Assembly (NCBI GenBank): GCA_022791685.1
Contig: JAAVZO010000031.1
Span: forward strand, 1 to 51,260
From: Clostridiales bacterium
GTDB taxonomy: Bacteria > Bacillota > Clostridia > Oscillospirales > CAG-272
Direction: 5' to 3'
DNA: 51,260 nucleotides
Part shown: positions 32,924 through 41,142 of the stretch, one piece after another
Position numbering within the stretch: position 1 is the stretch's first letter
How the letters are laid out: every line of letters begins with the position of its first letter
Notes under the pieces: model-generated
The model's input: only the letters and a program-made list of their open reading frames with translations
Told to the model about the DNA's origin: nothing
The model's database searches: none
Made by a program: the position numbers and the translations under genes

Positions 32924-33831
32924 TAACCGCAAATATTGTAGATATAAAGCGATTCGCAATTCACGACGGACCAGGGATACGTACAACAATATTTCTGAAA
33001 GGCTGCCCATTGAGGTGTATCTGGTGTCATAATCCAGAGAGCCGCCGAGCTATGCCAGAGCTTGCGTACTACGAACACAAATGCGTAAACTGCGGAAAAT
33101 GCACAATTGCCTGCACCTATGGAGCGCATATTATCATAGACGGCAAGCACCATTTTGAACGCTCAAAATGCGTATCCTGCGGTGAATGTACAAAGAGCTG
33201 CTCTGCGGAGGCTTTGAAGCTGTTCGGCAGACAGATGAATATCGATGATATAATGAACATAGTAAACGAGGATATGCCATTTTATCAGTCATCCGGCGGC
33301 GGTGTGACGTTATCAGGCGGAGAGCCACTGTTACAGGCGGACTTTTGTGAGGAATTTCTGAACAGCGCTAAATCAGCTGGAATACATACAGCTGTCGATA
33401 CCTGCGGTGCAGTAGATCCGGATACGTTCAATCGTATCATGCCGTACACAGATATATTTTTATATGATATCAAGCATATGAACAGCACTACGCACAAAAT
33501 CCTTACCGGTCAGGGGAATGAACAAATTCTAAGTAACCTGCGCCTTCTTGCAGAAAATGGAAAGCCAGTTGAAATACGCATACCATTGATTCCAACCTGT
33601 AATGATTCGTCTGAAAATCTCGATAATGCCGCTAAGCTGCTTTCTGGCATGAATAATATAACAAGAGTCAAGATATTGCCGTATCACGACCTTGCACGTT
33701 CAAAATTCGCAGCAGTCGGTGATATTGATACAATGCCGCGTGTTCAAGCGCCCGATGATGATATGCTTGAGTCTGCCGTCAAGCGGATGAAATCATTCGG
33801 TGTAAATGCAGTATCAGGACGAAAGGCATAG
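32920..33831 (+). CDS. Glycyl radical enzyme activating protein (radical SAM)
   Basis: A 303-residue PFL-activase-type radical SAM enzyme that would install the radical on Gly724 of the enzyme encoded divergently. The opening IKRFAIHDGPGIRTTIFLKG is the family hallmark, followed by CPLRCIWC (CxxxCxxC). Two ferredoxin motifs follow, CVNCGKCTIAC and CVSCGECTKSC, as in activases of the eliminase-type enzymes (CutD/HpdA-like), whereas PflA lacks them. The SAM-binding GGE motif is SGGEPLLQ. Start ATG 32920 overlaps the end of the AraC gene. This supports the view that the partner enzyme is not a pyruvate formate-lyase. Confidence 0.93.
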   Translation: MITANIVDIKRFAIHDGPGIRTTIFLKGCPLRCIWCHNPESRRAMPELAYYEHKCVNCGKCTIACTYGAHIIIDGKHHFERSKCVSCGECTKSCSAEALKLFGRQMNIDDIMNIVNEDMPFYQSSGGGVTLSGGEPLLQADFCEEFLNSAKSAGIHTAVDTCGAVDPDTFNRIMPYTDIFLYDIKHMNSTTHKILTGQGNEQILSNLRLLAENGKPVEIRIPLIPTCNDSSENLDNAAKLLSGMNNITRVKILPYHDLARSKFAAVGDIDTMPRVQAPDDDMLESAVKRMKSFGVNAVSGRKA

Positions 33832-33878
33832 AAACTCACCGTCACTGACAAAAATAGCAGTGACGGTGAGTTTTAATA
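33832..33878. terminator. Bidirectional terminator
   Basis: A perfect 16-bp stem (33832-33847 with 33858-33873), 10-nt loop, followed by TTAATATTT. It starts one base after the activase stop and also ends the leftward gene that stops at 33873. Confidence 0.82.
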
Positions 33879-34799
33879 TTTCTCGACTTGCCAATAGTCG
33901 ATCAGTTCGACATCGACATGAGCGATGTTATCTTCATCGTTGAGCCACATTTCAGCAAGAACATCATTCGATACTTTCACCTCTTTTTCAGCACCGAACG
34001 AATTGAGCAGCCAATCCGAATAATAGTACACCCGGACTTCAGCATACGCGACCACTCTGTTCTCATCTACATTGTCATATGCCCGAATATAAACGGTCGT
34101 CTCAGTAGTATCGCGGTGCATTGAATAATAGTGTGCTCTGACATTGGTATAGCGTCGGATATACGAATATGTAGCGTCAATTGTCGGATGACCTGTCCGG
34201 TTGTGATATTTTCGGTCGAGCAGCAGGCGTTCCTGCACATACGGATTAGGATCAAATCGAATAGTCGGGTCGACGCGTATCTGCATTCGCTGGCGGCTCA
34301 TATAGGTATTTTCTTCATCGTCGTTTTTGTACTCCATGCACATATAATTGTCATATCCGAACAGCCCGCCGTTTTTGGGCTTCGAGCATGACATACCCAT
34401 GTTTATAGAAAAGGTAGCCGTTAGCTTGCCATCATATTCCGCAGCCATAACGCCGCTGTCACTGGAAAAATAGGTCGGTCCATTGCCGCGGATAGGATAA
34501 AAATCGACGTACCCGTCCCGCTCTATTTTTTCAACCGGACTGCTGACACGATAACGCTCACCCTTCTTTATATCAGTGAGCACCTTCTCCTGTCTCGTTC
34601 CATCTTCATTCCAAACATTATCTAAGACATATACCTTGAGAATATGTACTTCCTCTGGCTTGACATAGAAATCCTGACCTTTAAGCTTATCAAGCCGTGA
34701 ACCAAGGTCAGTAACAGCATATATAGACAAAATAAAAATAGACATACAAAACAGAGACAGAAAATATATTCCCAAGTATTTACGCAGCAGCTTTCCCAT
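33873..34799 (-). CDS. Membrane-anchored extracytoplasmic protein of unknown function
   Basis: A 308-residue protein with one N-terminal transmembrane segment (YLGIYFLSLFCMSIFILSIY, residues about 9-28) after a short basic tail, and then a soluble domain rich in Tyr, Arg and Asp that is probably outside the cell. No family is recognised. A good promoter (TTGACA-17-TATACT at 34853-34881) and a GGAGAG ribosome binding site precede it; it is monocistronic. The tRNA terminator upstream isolates it. Confidence 0.6.
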   Translation of the reverse strand: MGKLLRKYLGIYFLSLFCMSIFILSIYAVTDLGSRLDKLKGQDFYVKPEEVHILKVYVLDNVWNEDGTRQEKVLTDIKKGERYRVSSPVEKIERDGYVDFYPIRGNGPTYFSSDSGVMAAEYDGKLTATFSINMGMSCSKPKNGGLFGYDNYMCMEYKNDDEENTYMSRQRMQIRVDPTIRFDPNPYVQERLLLDRKYHNRTGHPTIDATYSYIRRYTNVRAHYYSMHRDTTETTVYIRAYDNVDENRVVAYAEVRVYYYSDWLLNSFGAEKEVKVSNDVLAEMWLNDEDNIAHVDVELIDYWQVEKY

Positions 34800-34852
34800 A
34801 AAAACTCTCCTATATCTATAAATTTTATTAAGACACTATATTTGTCATTTAT

Positions 34853-34881
34853 AGTATATCATATATTTTTACACTTGTCAA
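34853..34881 (-). promoter_or_regulatory. Promoter of the membrane-anchored unknown gene
   Basis: On the minus strand TTGACA (34881-34876), 17-bp spacer, TATACT (34858-34853). Confidence 0.82.
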
Positions 34882-34908
34882 TAGATATAGTTAAATTATG
34901 AAGCTAAA

Positions 34909-34944
34909 ACAATAGAAAAACAGCGTTACGAAACGTAACGCTGT
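34909..34944 (-). terminator. Terminator of the tRNA operon
   Basis: An 11-bp stem (34920-34930 with 34934-34944), 3-nt loop, then TTTTTCTATTG on the minus strand, right after tRNA-His. Confidence 0.85.
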
Positions 34945-34949
34945 TCATA

Positions 34950-35027
34950 TGGGGTGAATGAAGGGGGTCGAACCCTCGACCTCCAGGGCCACAACCTGGC
35001 GCTCTAACCAACTGAGCTACATCCACC
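34950..35027 (-). tRNA. tRNA-His (GTG), CCA encoded
   Basis: Reading the minus strand: extra G(-1) opposite C73, as required for tRNA-His; acceptor stem GTGGATG/CATTCAC; D arm beginning TAGCTCAGTTGG; anticodon loop TTGTGGC with GTG; T arm with GGTTCGACC; encoded CCA at 34952-34950. It is the second tRNA of a two-gene unit. Confidence 0.95.
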
Positions 35028-35122
35028 ACAGCTGCAAATTCATACCGCCATCCATCTATGAATCGCTATATGAATCCGCGCTTGTATTAACCGTTACCCG
35101 TGCAGGTGCTGACTGTCGGGTT

Positions 35123-35199
<77 letters not shown>

Positions 35200-35227
35200 A
35201 TATTCACAAGCTCAATTAACAGACAAT

Positions 35228-35256
35228 ATTATACACCATTTTTAAGCATTTGTCAA
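35228..35256 (-). promoter_or_regulatory. Consensus promoter of the tRNA-Arg/tRNA-His operon
   Basis: On the minus strand TTGACA (35256-35251), 17-bp spacer, TATAAT (35233-35228), ending 28 bp before the tRNA-Arg 5' end. Confidence 0.9.
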
Positions 35257-35321
35257 GGGGTTTTGCAAAAATTCTTTAAAAAATTTCAAAAAATATTTTT
35301 CGTGGTAGATTCACTGCATAT

Positions 35322-36191
35322 TTAATCAATAAATTGCGCACTTATCAGCTCGGCAATCTCCGTGCATAGCGATCCAAATTCACTGTAATGTGGATAAAAA
35401 TGCGTTAGCCCTTCAGGTATTATAAGCTCAAAATCAATTCTCAGCGACTTAGCCTCATTGCAGAAAAGCTCAGCGTGTGAAAGCGGCACAACCTCGTCGT
35501 CAGTTCCGTTTACAAGTAAAAATTCAGTATTACACCGTCGATTCAGCCGTATGACCGGACTCGCTTTATACTGCTCAAACATATAGTCCCCAGTAAAAAT
35601 CTGACTCGTGTAATAATTGAGCGTCTCCGAAAAATATATGCTTTCGACTGTACTCGTAAACGTAGTAGGTCCAGACATCGACACACAGTATTTTACCTGA
35701 TCGCAAGCGTCGATCGCCGTCATAAGTGCAAGCTGACCACCGGCTGAGTATCCTATAATGCAGATGTTATCTCTATCGACATCATACATATCTGCATTTT
35801 CGAGTATAAACGAAAGCGCGTCCTCGCAGTCCTCGAGACAGTCACGCCACGAGCAGCCATCAATTGCAAGACGATAATTCACACCCACTACTGCCGCTCC
35901 AGCCTCGCGCAGCTGGCTGCAAAGCGGCTCAAAATCGCGGTAGAAGTCCTCACTCGAGCCAGATATCCAGCCGCCGCCGTGCAGCACGATCACAGTCGGA
36001 TTCTTATCTTTTATACGGTTTGTCGGATATAGGATATCGAGCATGATATCCACAGCGTCAACACTTTTGTAAACTATGCCTCTATCCTCGGTCAGCTCGT
36101 ACTGACTCGGCGGTTTATCACCGCAAGCTGACAAGCAGCATATAATAATCAAAATCAGCGCTGCGAAAATTTTGTTTATTCCATATTTCAT
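35322..36191 (-). CDS. Alpha/beta hydrolase lipoprotein (esterase, HSL/BD-FAE-like)
   Basis: A 289-residue lipoprotein with lipobox LSAC at residues about 19-22, so it is anchored outside the membrane. The oxyanion-hole motif VLHGGGWISG and the nucleophile elbow IGYSAGGQLA (GxSxG) are those of the hormone-sensitive-lipase/BD-FAE group; NGTDDEVVPLSHA supplies the Asp and GLTHFY the His of the triad. It probably hydrolyses acyl esters on glycans or small molecules. It starts 4 bp after the MATE gene stop, so they form one operon. Confidence 0.88.
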   Translation of the reverse strand: MKYGINKIFAALILIIICCLSACGDKPPSQYELTEDRGIVYKSVDAVDIMLDILYPTNRIKDKNPTVIVLHGGGWISGSSEDFYRDFEPLCSQLREAGAAVVGVNYRLAIDGCSWRDCLEDCEDALSFILENADMYDVDRDNICIIGYSAGGQLALMTAIDACDQVKYCVSMSGPTTFTSTVESIYFSETLNYYTSQIFTGDYMFEQYKASPVIRLNRRCNTEFLLVNGTDDEVVPLSHAELFCNEAKSLRIDFELIIPEGLTHFYPHYSEFGSLCTEIAELISAQFID

Positions 36192-36195
36192 TCTG

Positions 36196-37626
36196 TCAAA
36201 CTTTAACCTTTGCCCACTTTCCGCCTGAGAAGCGTGCAGCCATAAGTATCAGACGCAGATACTGGTCAATCAGCATCGCTATCCACGCTCCGATCACACC
36301 AAAATTGAATACATAGCACAGCAGATATGTGAACAGCGGACGTTCAACTGCAATAGTCACGAGACTTACAATCGCAGCATACCGAGTATCTCCCGCACCT
36401 CGCACACAGCCGCTGAATATTACCTGTGATATCTGAGCTGGAGATATAAACGCAAGTATTACCAATATCTTCTTGCCTATTTCAAGTATCTGAGCCGCTT
36501 CTGCTTCCTCTGTCATAAATAGATTCATCATCATTCCGCCACCCGCCGTAAAGAGCACGAATAGCCCCATCGCAAGTACAAATCCAATACGCTGGGCACT
36601 CTTTCCATAGACTATCGACAAATCGGGACGCTTTTTACCAAGGTTTTGTCCGACGAGCGCTGAAGCTGCAACTCCAAGTCCATCGCCAAAGCAGAATGAT
36701 AGATTGGTTATATTCATACATATCGTATGTGTCGAAAAGTCGATCGTACTGAGCTCAGCTACCATTTTTGAAACGACGAAAAATCCAAGGCGCATAAACA
36801 CCTGCTCAACTGCCGCCGAGCTTGAGATCTTACAGATAAGCTTGATATTGTCGGAATCAAACTTAAACATCGACTTCATGCGCAGTACAAGAAAGCGCTC
36901 GCGGTTCGATGGAATTATCGACGCAACCGAACGAATCGACAGTATACATGAAGTGATATTGCCGAGCAACGTTGCTATAGCCGCACCGGTGACTCCAAGC
37001 TTCGGAAAGAAAAACAGACCGTTGATAAGCAGCGCATTGAATATACAGTTCACAATATTCGCAGTCATATTCGTTGTCATCGAAATACGTGTATTTCCGG
37101 CGCCTCGCTGAGCTGCGTTGATTATCATACTTATGGACGTAAAATACAATCCGACCATAGTTATACGGAAATAGCTTATCGCTTGAGGCAGAGTGTCCTC
37201 CTTCGCTCCAGCAAAACGCAGCAGCGGCTCAGAGAATATGTAAGCTGCACCGACGAGGAATATACCCAGTATCAGACAAAGCGACAATGCCTGCGCAAGG
37301 CACTTGTTAGCGTCCTCACGGCGATTCTCACCCTTTCGTCGACTGACTATTGCAGTAACTCCTACGTTGAGTGCAAAGAATACCGCATAAAATATAAATC
37401 GCGGCTGATTCGTGATACCGACCGCAGCTACTGCAACGTGTCCCTGCGAACTTACCATTACAGAGTCGATAAAATTCACCAGTCCAAGCAATACTGACTC
37501 AGCAGTAGCCGGCCACGCGACCTTTATAAAGGACTTGTAAATTTCAGATGCCGAATAGTGTTCCTGCTGCTTCTGTGACGGCTTCAGCATATGATCAGGT
37601 GCATACAGCCGTTTTATTGGATTCAT
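36196..37626 (-). CDS. MATE family efflux transporter
   Basis: A 476-residue protein with twelve hydrophobic helices. Motifs of the NorM/DinF group are visible: KVAWPATAESVLLGLVNFID at the start of helix 1, GVTGAAIATLLGN in the middle, and SALVGQNLGKKRPDLS in the second half. It exports cationic compounds or drugs with Na+ or H+. It begins with a good GGGGAGA site, has its own promoter (37693-37721), and is followed by the esterase lipoprotein in the same transcript. Confidence 0.92.
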   Translation of the reverse strand: MNPIKRLYAPDHMLKPSQKQQEHYSASEIYKSFIKVAWPATAESVLLGLVNFIDSVMVSSQGHVAVAAVGITNQPRFIFYAVFFALNVGVTAIVSRRKGENRREDANKCLAQALSLCLILGIFLVGAAYIFSEPLLRFAGAKEDTLPQAISYFRITMVGLYFTSISMIINAAQRGAGNTRISMTTNMTANIVNCIFNALLINGLFFFPKLGVTGAAIATLLGNITSCILSIRSVASIIPSNRERFLVLRMKSMFKFDSDNIKLICKISSSAAVEQVFMRLGFFVVSKMVAELSTIDFSTHTICMNITNLSFCFGDGLGVAASALVGQNLGKKRPDLSIVYGKSAQRIGFVLAMGLFVLFTAGGGMMMNLFMTEEAEAAQILEIGKKILVILAFISPAQISQVIFSGCVRGAGDTRYAAIVSLVTIAVERPLFTYLLCYVFNFGVIGAWIAMLIDQYLRLILMAARFSGGKWAKVKV

Positions 37627-37692
37627 ATCTTTAAATCTCCCCTCTTGAGCGTCAGTGATCTTTGAACCTTGTTTTCAGATCCATGTCTTAAT

Positions 37693-37721
37693 ATTGTATC
37701 AGATATTTAATAAAAATGCAA
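37693..37721 (-). promoter_or_regulatory. Promoter of the MATE-esterase operon
   Basis: On the minus strand TTGCAT (37721-37716), 17-bp spacer, TACAAT (37698-37693). Confidence 0.72.
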
Positions 37722-37793
37722 TAGGTAATTCGACTTTTCACCTTATAAATCTAAATTTTACATAGTATGTATCCTGAAACCGATTTACAGCTC

Positions 37794-37822
37794 TTGAAAA
37801 ATTCATATTTAAATGCTATAAT
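37794..37822 (+). promoter_or_regulatory. Promoter of the DtxR/MntR-like gene
   Basis: TTGAAA (37794-37799), 17-bp spacer, TATAAT (37817-37822), about 26 nt before a GGAGG site and the GTG start at 37855. Confidence 0.8.
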
Positions 37823-37854
37823 AATTATAAAATCTAATTATTGGAGGCCGCAAA

Positions 37855-38229
37855 GTGCATTTACAGGAATCAGGTGAAATGTACCTGGAAACAATATATA
37901 TATTGACAAACGGTAACCGTCTTGTCCGTTCGATCGACGTATGTGAATATATGGGTTATTCAAAACCCAGTGTGAGCCGCGCTGTCGGGCTCTTAAAAAA
38001 TGGCGGCTTCATAACGGTCGATAAGGAAGGCTATATCAGCCTGACTGAAGCCGGCGCTGAAGTAGCAGAGAAAATCTATGAACGTCATACGATTTTGACT
38101 GAAATGCTGACCAGACTCGGAGTCGATCACGATACAGCAGCTTCGGATGCCTGCAAGATGGAGCACGTGATAAGCAATGAATCCTTCGACGCTATCAAAC
38201 ATCACCTTGCAAATCATCCAAAGGACTAA
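37855..38229 (+). CDS. DtxR/MntR family metal-dependent regulator
   Basis: A 124-residue regulator starting with GTG (TTGGAGGCCGCAAA upstream fixes this start). Residues 1-70 are the winged helix (VRSIDVCEYMGYSKPSVSRA with VGLLKNGGFI). The dimerisation/metal domain follows; ACKMEHVIS matches the DtxR metal site with Cys, Glu and His, a pattern nearer iron-type DtxR/IdeR than Mn-type MntR, which has Asp/Glu/His. It lacks the C-terminal SH3-like domain. It probably represses metal-uptake genes when Fe2+ or Mn2+ is replete; none of those genes is adjacent. Confidence 0.88.
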   Translation: MHLQESGEMYLETIYILTNGNRLVRSIDVCEYMGYSKPSVSRAVGLLKNGGFITVDKEGYISLTEAGAEVAEKIYERHTILTEMLTRLGVDHDTAASDACKMEHVISNESFDAIKHHLANHPKD

Positions 38230-38241
38230 TATCAGGATATG

Positions 38242-38292
38242 ACAAGGTCCATACAACGAAAAATCAACGTTGTATGGACCTTGTTTTTTGTT
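38242..38292. terminator. Bidirectional terminator
   Basis: A 17-bp perfect stem (38242-38258 with 38268-38284), 9-nt loop and TTTTTTG. It lies between two convergent genes. Confidence 0.88.
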
Positions 38293-38308
38293 TACTTAAA
38301 TGTATAGC

Positions 38309-38533
38309 TTATTCGACCTCTGCTATCTTAGCGAAGAATTCCTCCTTGGTATCACATACCACAAATTCGCCCGCTAAGAAGCCATATACCTTTCCTGCAA
38401 GCTCTGGATGCTTTCTCGCACATCTGCTGATACATCCAGTTGAAAGGTCATCCGCGCTGACCTTATCCGCCAGCTCAGCAACATCAAATCCCAAACAGCG
38501 TTTACATACACGAAACTTTTTCTTCTCTGCCAT
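38309..38533 (-). CDS. Small Cys-containing protein, DUF1450/thioredoxin-like-ferredoxin type
   Basis: A 74-residue protein starting at ATG 38533, chosen because TTGGAGGAATGTA precedes it; a longer in-frame start at 38623 lies over its promoter. It has CKRC near residue 9, then GCISRCARK, and a C-terminal segment (GEFVVCDTKEEFFAKIAEVE) that resembles the end of YuzB/DUF1450 proteins. Four or five cysteines suggest a metal or Fe-S site. It converges on the DtxR-like regulator, and its promoter region contains TTAAGCTAAGCT, a weak match to DtxR boxes. The function is unknown. Confidence 0.65.
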   Translation of the reverse strand: MAEKKKFRVCKRCLGFDVAELADKVSADDLSTGCISRCARKHPELAGKVYGFLAGEFVVCDTKEEFFAKIAEVE

Positions 38534-38591
38534 AATTACATTCCTCCAATTTATAATCAAGCCATGCAAAAAGTCGACATAGCTTAGCTTA

Positions 38592-38620
38592 ATTATATCA
38601 TGCGTGCATTGATTTGTCAA
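38592..38620 (-). promoter_or_regulatory. Consensus promoter of the small Cys protein gene
   Basis: On the minus strand TTGACA (38620-38615), 17-bp spacer, TATAAT (38597-38592): perfect consensus. Confidence 0.88.
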
Positions 38621-38624
38621 CATA

Positions 38625-38661
38625 AAAAATATACCTGCCGATCAATGTTATCAGCAGGTAT
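38625..38661 (-). terminator. Terminator after the truncated solute-binding protein gene
   Basis: Stem ATACCTGCCGAT (38631-38642) with ATCAGCAGGTAT (38650-38661), one mismatch, 7-nt loop, then ATTTTTTATG on the minus strand. Confidence 0.75.
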
Positions 38662-38671
38662 ATTTTGCCTA

Positions 38672-39478
38672 TTACTTCATCTCTTCAAGAGTTTTTGCAA
38701 GAGCAGATTGTACATTTCCCTCAATTGCCGCATATTGCGACGCGAAGTTCGTCTGATTATTATTGCACATAACTGAGAATACCGTGCGAACACTTCCCCA
38801 GTTAAACATATACGCAAGGTCGAATATCTGCGTATCAAGTATCAAGCGCACCATGTCAGCCGAATCATCGTCGCGTACCGCCTTGCTGAGCACCGTATTG
38901 TCGATAAACGCCGGTGTGATATAATGCTGCGCACCATAGCCCATAGCCTCTATGACATTTCCTGTCATCTCGAGATTGTCGTTCGTAGCTGGAATTACAA
39001 GATGGTCGCTGAACCACGTATTCGCAACGCTGATGTAATTCTCTTGTGCCTTGTCATATTTTGGTAGCGGAAGTATACCAAAGTCGGAATTCATTTCGCG
39101 AAGGTTCAACGATACCAGCAACTGTTGACTGTAGAACATAAGCTCGTTGTTCATAAGCTTCGGCATGAATATGCCTCCATGCGGGTCGGAATTTTCTGAA
39201 ACATAATACTGCGCCAACATTGTAAGATCACGCTTGTTCATGTATTCTATGAATTTTTCGCTTACGTCCATCGCGCGCTCGTTATTTATCGTTATTTTGA
39301 CATCTCCATTGTTGTCCTTTTCAGAAAATCTTATGCCGCAGCCCGACATGAAATATCCAGTAGAATCTATCTCACCGGCAAATCCGAAACTGTCGGAAGT
39401 ATCGACTGTCTGATTTCCGTTTGTATCCCGCGCTCCCGCCATAGACATTTCGATAAGCTTATCGAGCGTCTCCCTGTG
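38672..39478 (-). pseudogene. Solute-binding protein gene, 3' part only, cut by the integrated element
   Basis: The frame encodes about 268 residues matching the C-terminal half of a large carbohydrate-type binding protein like the intact one at 30418. It begins ...ETLDKLIEMSMAGARDTNGN, where the intact relative reads WTLDKLEGYTK, and an in-frame stop (TGA, 39481-39479) lies directly upstream. The signal peptide and the first half are missing from the window. The conserved Trp codon before TLDK is lost at the break, so the junction lies near 39470-39478. The missing half should lie past the right edge at the other end of the element. An internal Met at 39448 could start a short product but it would be non-functional. 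Confidence 0.8.
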
Positions 39479-39573
39479 TCAAGACAAAACCAAAAATTTA
39501 TCTCGAAGAATTATGTAAACAATTTATGACCTCAAACTAAGCAATTACAATTGATGGCTACATTGTTATTATA

Positions 39574-41142
39574 TCACAACATTGTAGTCTCGTCAAGCAT
39601 AAAAGAATCGTTGTACTTCCAAATAATCTCAACTCTGTTTCCGCTGTACACATAGATATTGTCAATCAATTCATCAACAATATCACGCGTAAGTGTGCGA
39701 AGATTTGTATATGGCAGAAATGCGTTCACCGCTGGATTTTGCACTGTTTCTTCCTGTTTACACTGTTCCTTCAATGCAGATATCTTTGTTTTAGTATTAC
39801 AGATATAAGTATCGCAGCTCTCACATTTTGAACGGTAAGCTGCCTGCGTAATTCGCTCAGACACCATATCTTCAAACGCCTGCATTTTCTCCTGTGTTTT
39901 CATACCAATCACAGATTCCAGATCAGCTATATTTTTGAGCATTATTTGTCTTTTCTTGCCGACCTTCTCCTTTCGACACTGTTCTGTTTTCACAGCCTTT
40001 CTGAAAAGCTGCGCTTGCTGGCGTATAGAAGCAAGTACAGTGTCAATCAGTGCATTTTCAGATATACGCTCAATCTGGCAATCAATATTAGAATTCAGTC
40101 TATATGTTACACAGTGATAATATTTACTTTTTTTACCTTCGCACCTCATCGTATAATTACAATGTCCGCACTTTACCTTTTCATAAAAAATGTGAGGTTT
40201 ATTTCCGGTAGAAATTGTATTTCTCGGTGTATACTTTAGTTTTGCTTGTACAGACTGAAATAATTCCATTGATATTATCGTGGGAATAGCGTTTTGTACG
40301 ATAGACCATTCGGCACGATCTACTTTAACCTTCTGCTTTGAGCCAATCTTAGCAGATTTCGTTTTGCCGTATATCACACATCCAGTGTAGCGTTCATCAC
40401 GCAGTATCGTGCTAATCATTGAGCTTCTCCACATCGATGTCTCCTTTTTAGAAGGTGAGGGAATCTTTCGTAGGTTAAAATCACGAGCAATCTCAATGGC
40501 AATTTCACCATTGTTTGCTCTCTTAAATATCTCACGGACATACGCTGCGGCAGTCTCATTTACGATAAGTTCATGCTTGTTATTGAGAGAACGTTCATAA
40601 CCGTAAAATGACGATAGACAATACCCCTTGTCAGCAAGCTGCCTATGTGCTAATATTGTTTTCTGTGACAGTTCTTTTGAGTATAGATCATAAATAACAT
40701 TTTTGAATGAAACATCAAGAAGTCCCGCTGAACCATACGGATGGTCAATACTGTCGTAGTTATCGTTGACAGCAATAAACCGAATGCCAAGAAACGGGAA
40801 TATCTGCTCGATGTAGTCACCGACTTCAATATAGTTTCTTCCAAAACGACTTAGGTCTTTCACAATAATGCAGTTAATGCTTCTACTTTTCGCTGCGTCA
40901 AGAAGCTGCTTGATGCCTGAGCGTGAGAAATTTGTACCGCTTTTACCATCATCGCAAAACTCTATAATTTTTGCATCCTCAAAATCCGATTTATGTGATA
41001 TAAAGTCATGTAGAAAATTCCGCTGACCGGTAATGCTTTCGCTCTCGTCCTTGCCATTGATACCGACATTACGGTCAGCCTCTGAAAGACGGATATATAG
41101 AGCTACAACATAGTTTGCCTGTAAAGTATCAGACATTATCAT
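39574..41142 (-). CDS. Large serine recombinase 1 (nearest the element's left end)
   Basis: A 522-residue site-specific recombinase. The N-terminal resolvase domain has ALYIRLSEADRN with the catalytic Ser, and LSRFGRNYIEVGDYIEQIFP further on. The recombinase domain follows, then a zinc-ribbon with CGHCNYTMRC and later Cys residues, then a coiled coil with many Lys/Glu. Start ATG 41142 is set by AGAAGG eight bases upstream; other ATGs in frame (41160, 41136) are close. It overlaps the end of recombinase 2 by 14 bp, so translation is coupled. It probably acts with the other two in integration and excision. Confidence 0.9.
   Translation of the reverse strand: MIMSDTLQANYVVALYIRLSEADRNVGINGKDESESITGQRNFLHDFISHKSDFEDAKIIEFCDDGKSGTNFSRSGIKQLLDAAKSRSINCIIVKDLSRFGRNYIEVGDYIEQIFPFLGIRFIAVNDNYDSIDHPYGSAGLLDVSFKNVIYDLYSKELSQKTILAHRQLADKGYCLSSFYGYERSLNNKHELIVNETAAAYVREIFKRANNGEIAIEIARDFNLRKIPSPSKKETSMWRSSMISTILRDERYTGCVIYGKTKSAKIGSKQKVKVDRAEWSIVQNAIPTIISMELFQSVQAKLKYTPRNTISTGNKPHIFYEKVKCGHCNYTMRCEGKKSKYYHCVTYRLNSNIDCQIERISENALIDTVLASIRQQAQLFRKAVKTEQCRKEKVGKKRQIMLKNIADLESVIGMKTQEKMQAFEDMVSERITQAAYRSKCESCDTYICNTKTKISALKEQCKQEETVQNPAVNAFLPYTNLRTLTRDIVDELIDNIYVYSGNRVEIIWKYNDSFMLDETTML

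Noticed and set aside
35028..35122. Possible third tRNA between tRNA-Arg and tRNA-His
   Set aside because: The spacer does not form a cloverleaf and has no T-loop sequence.
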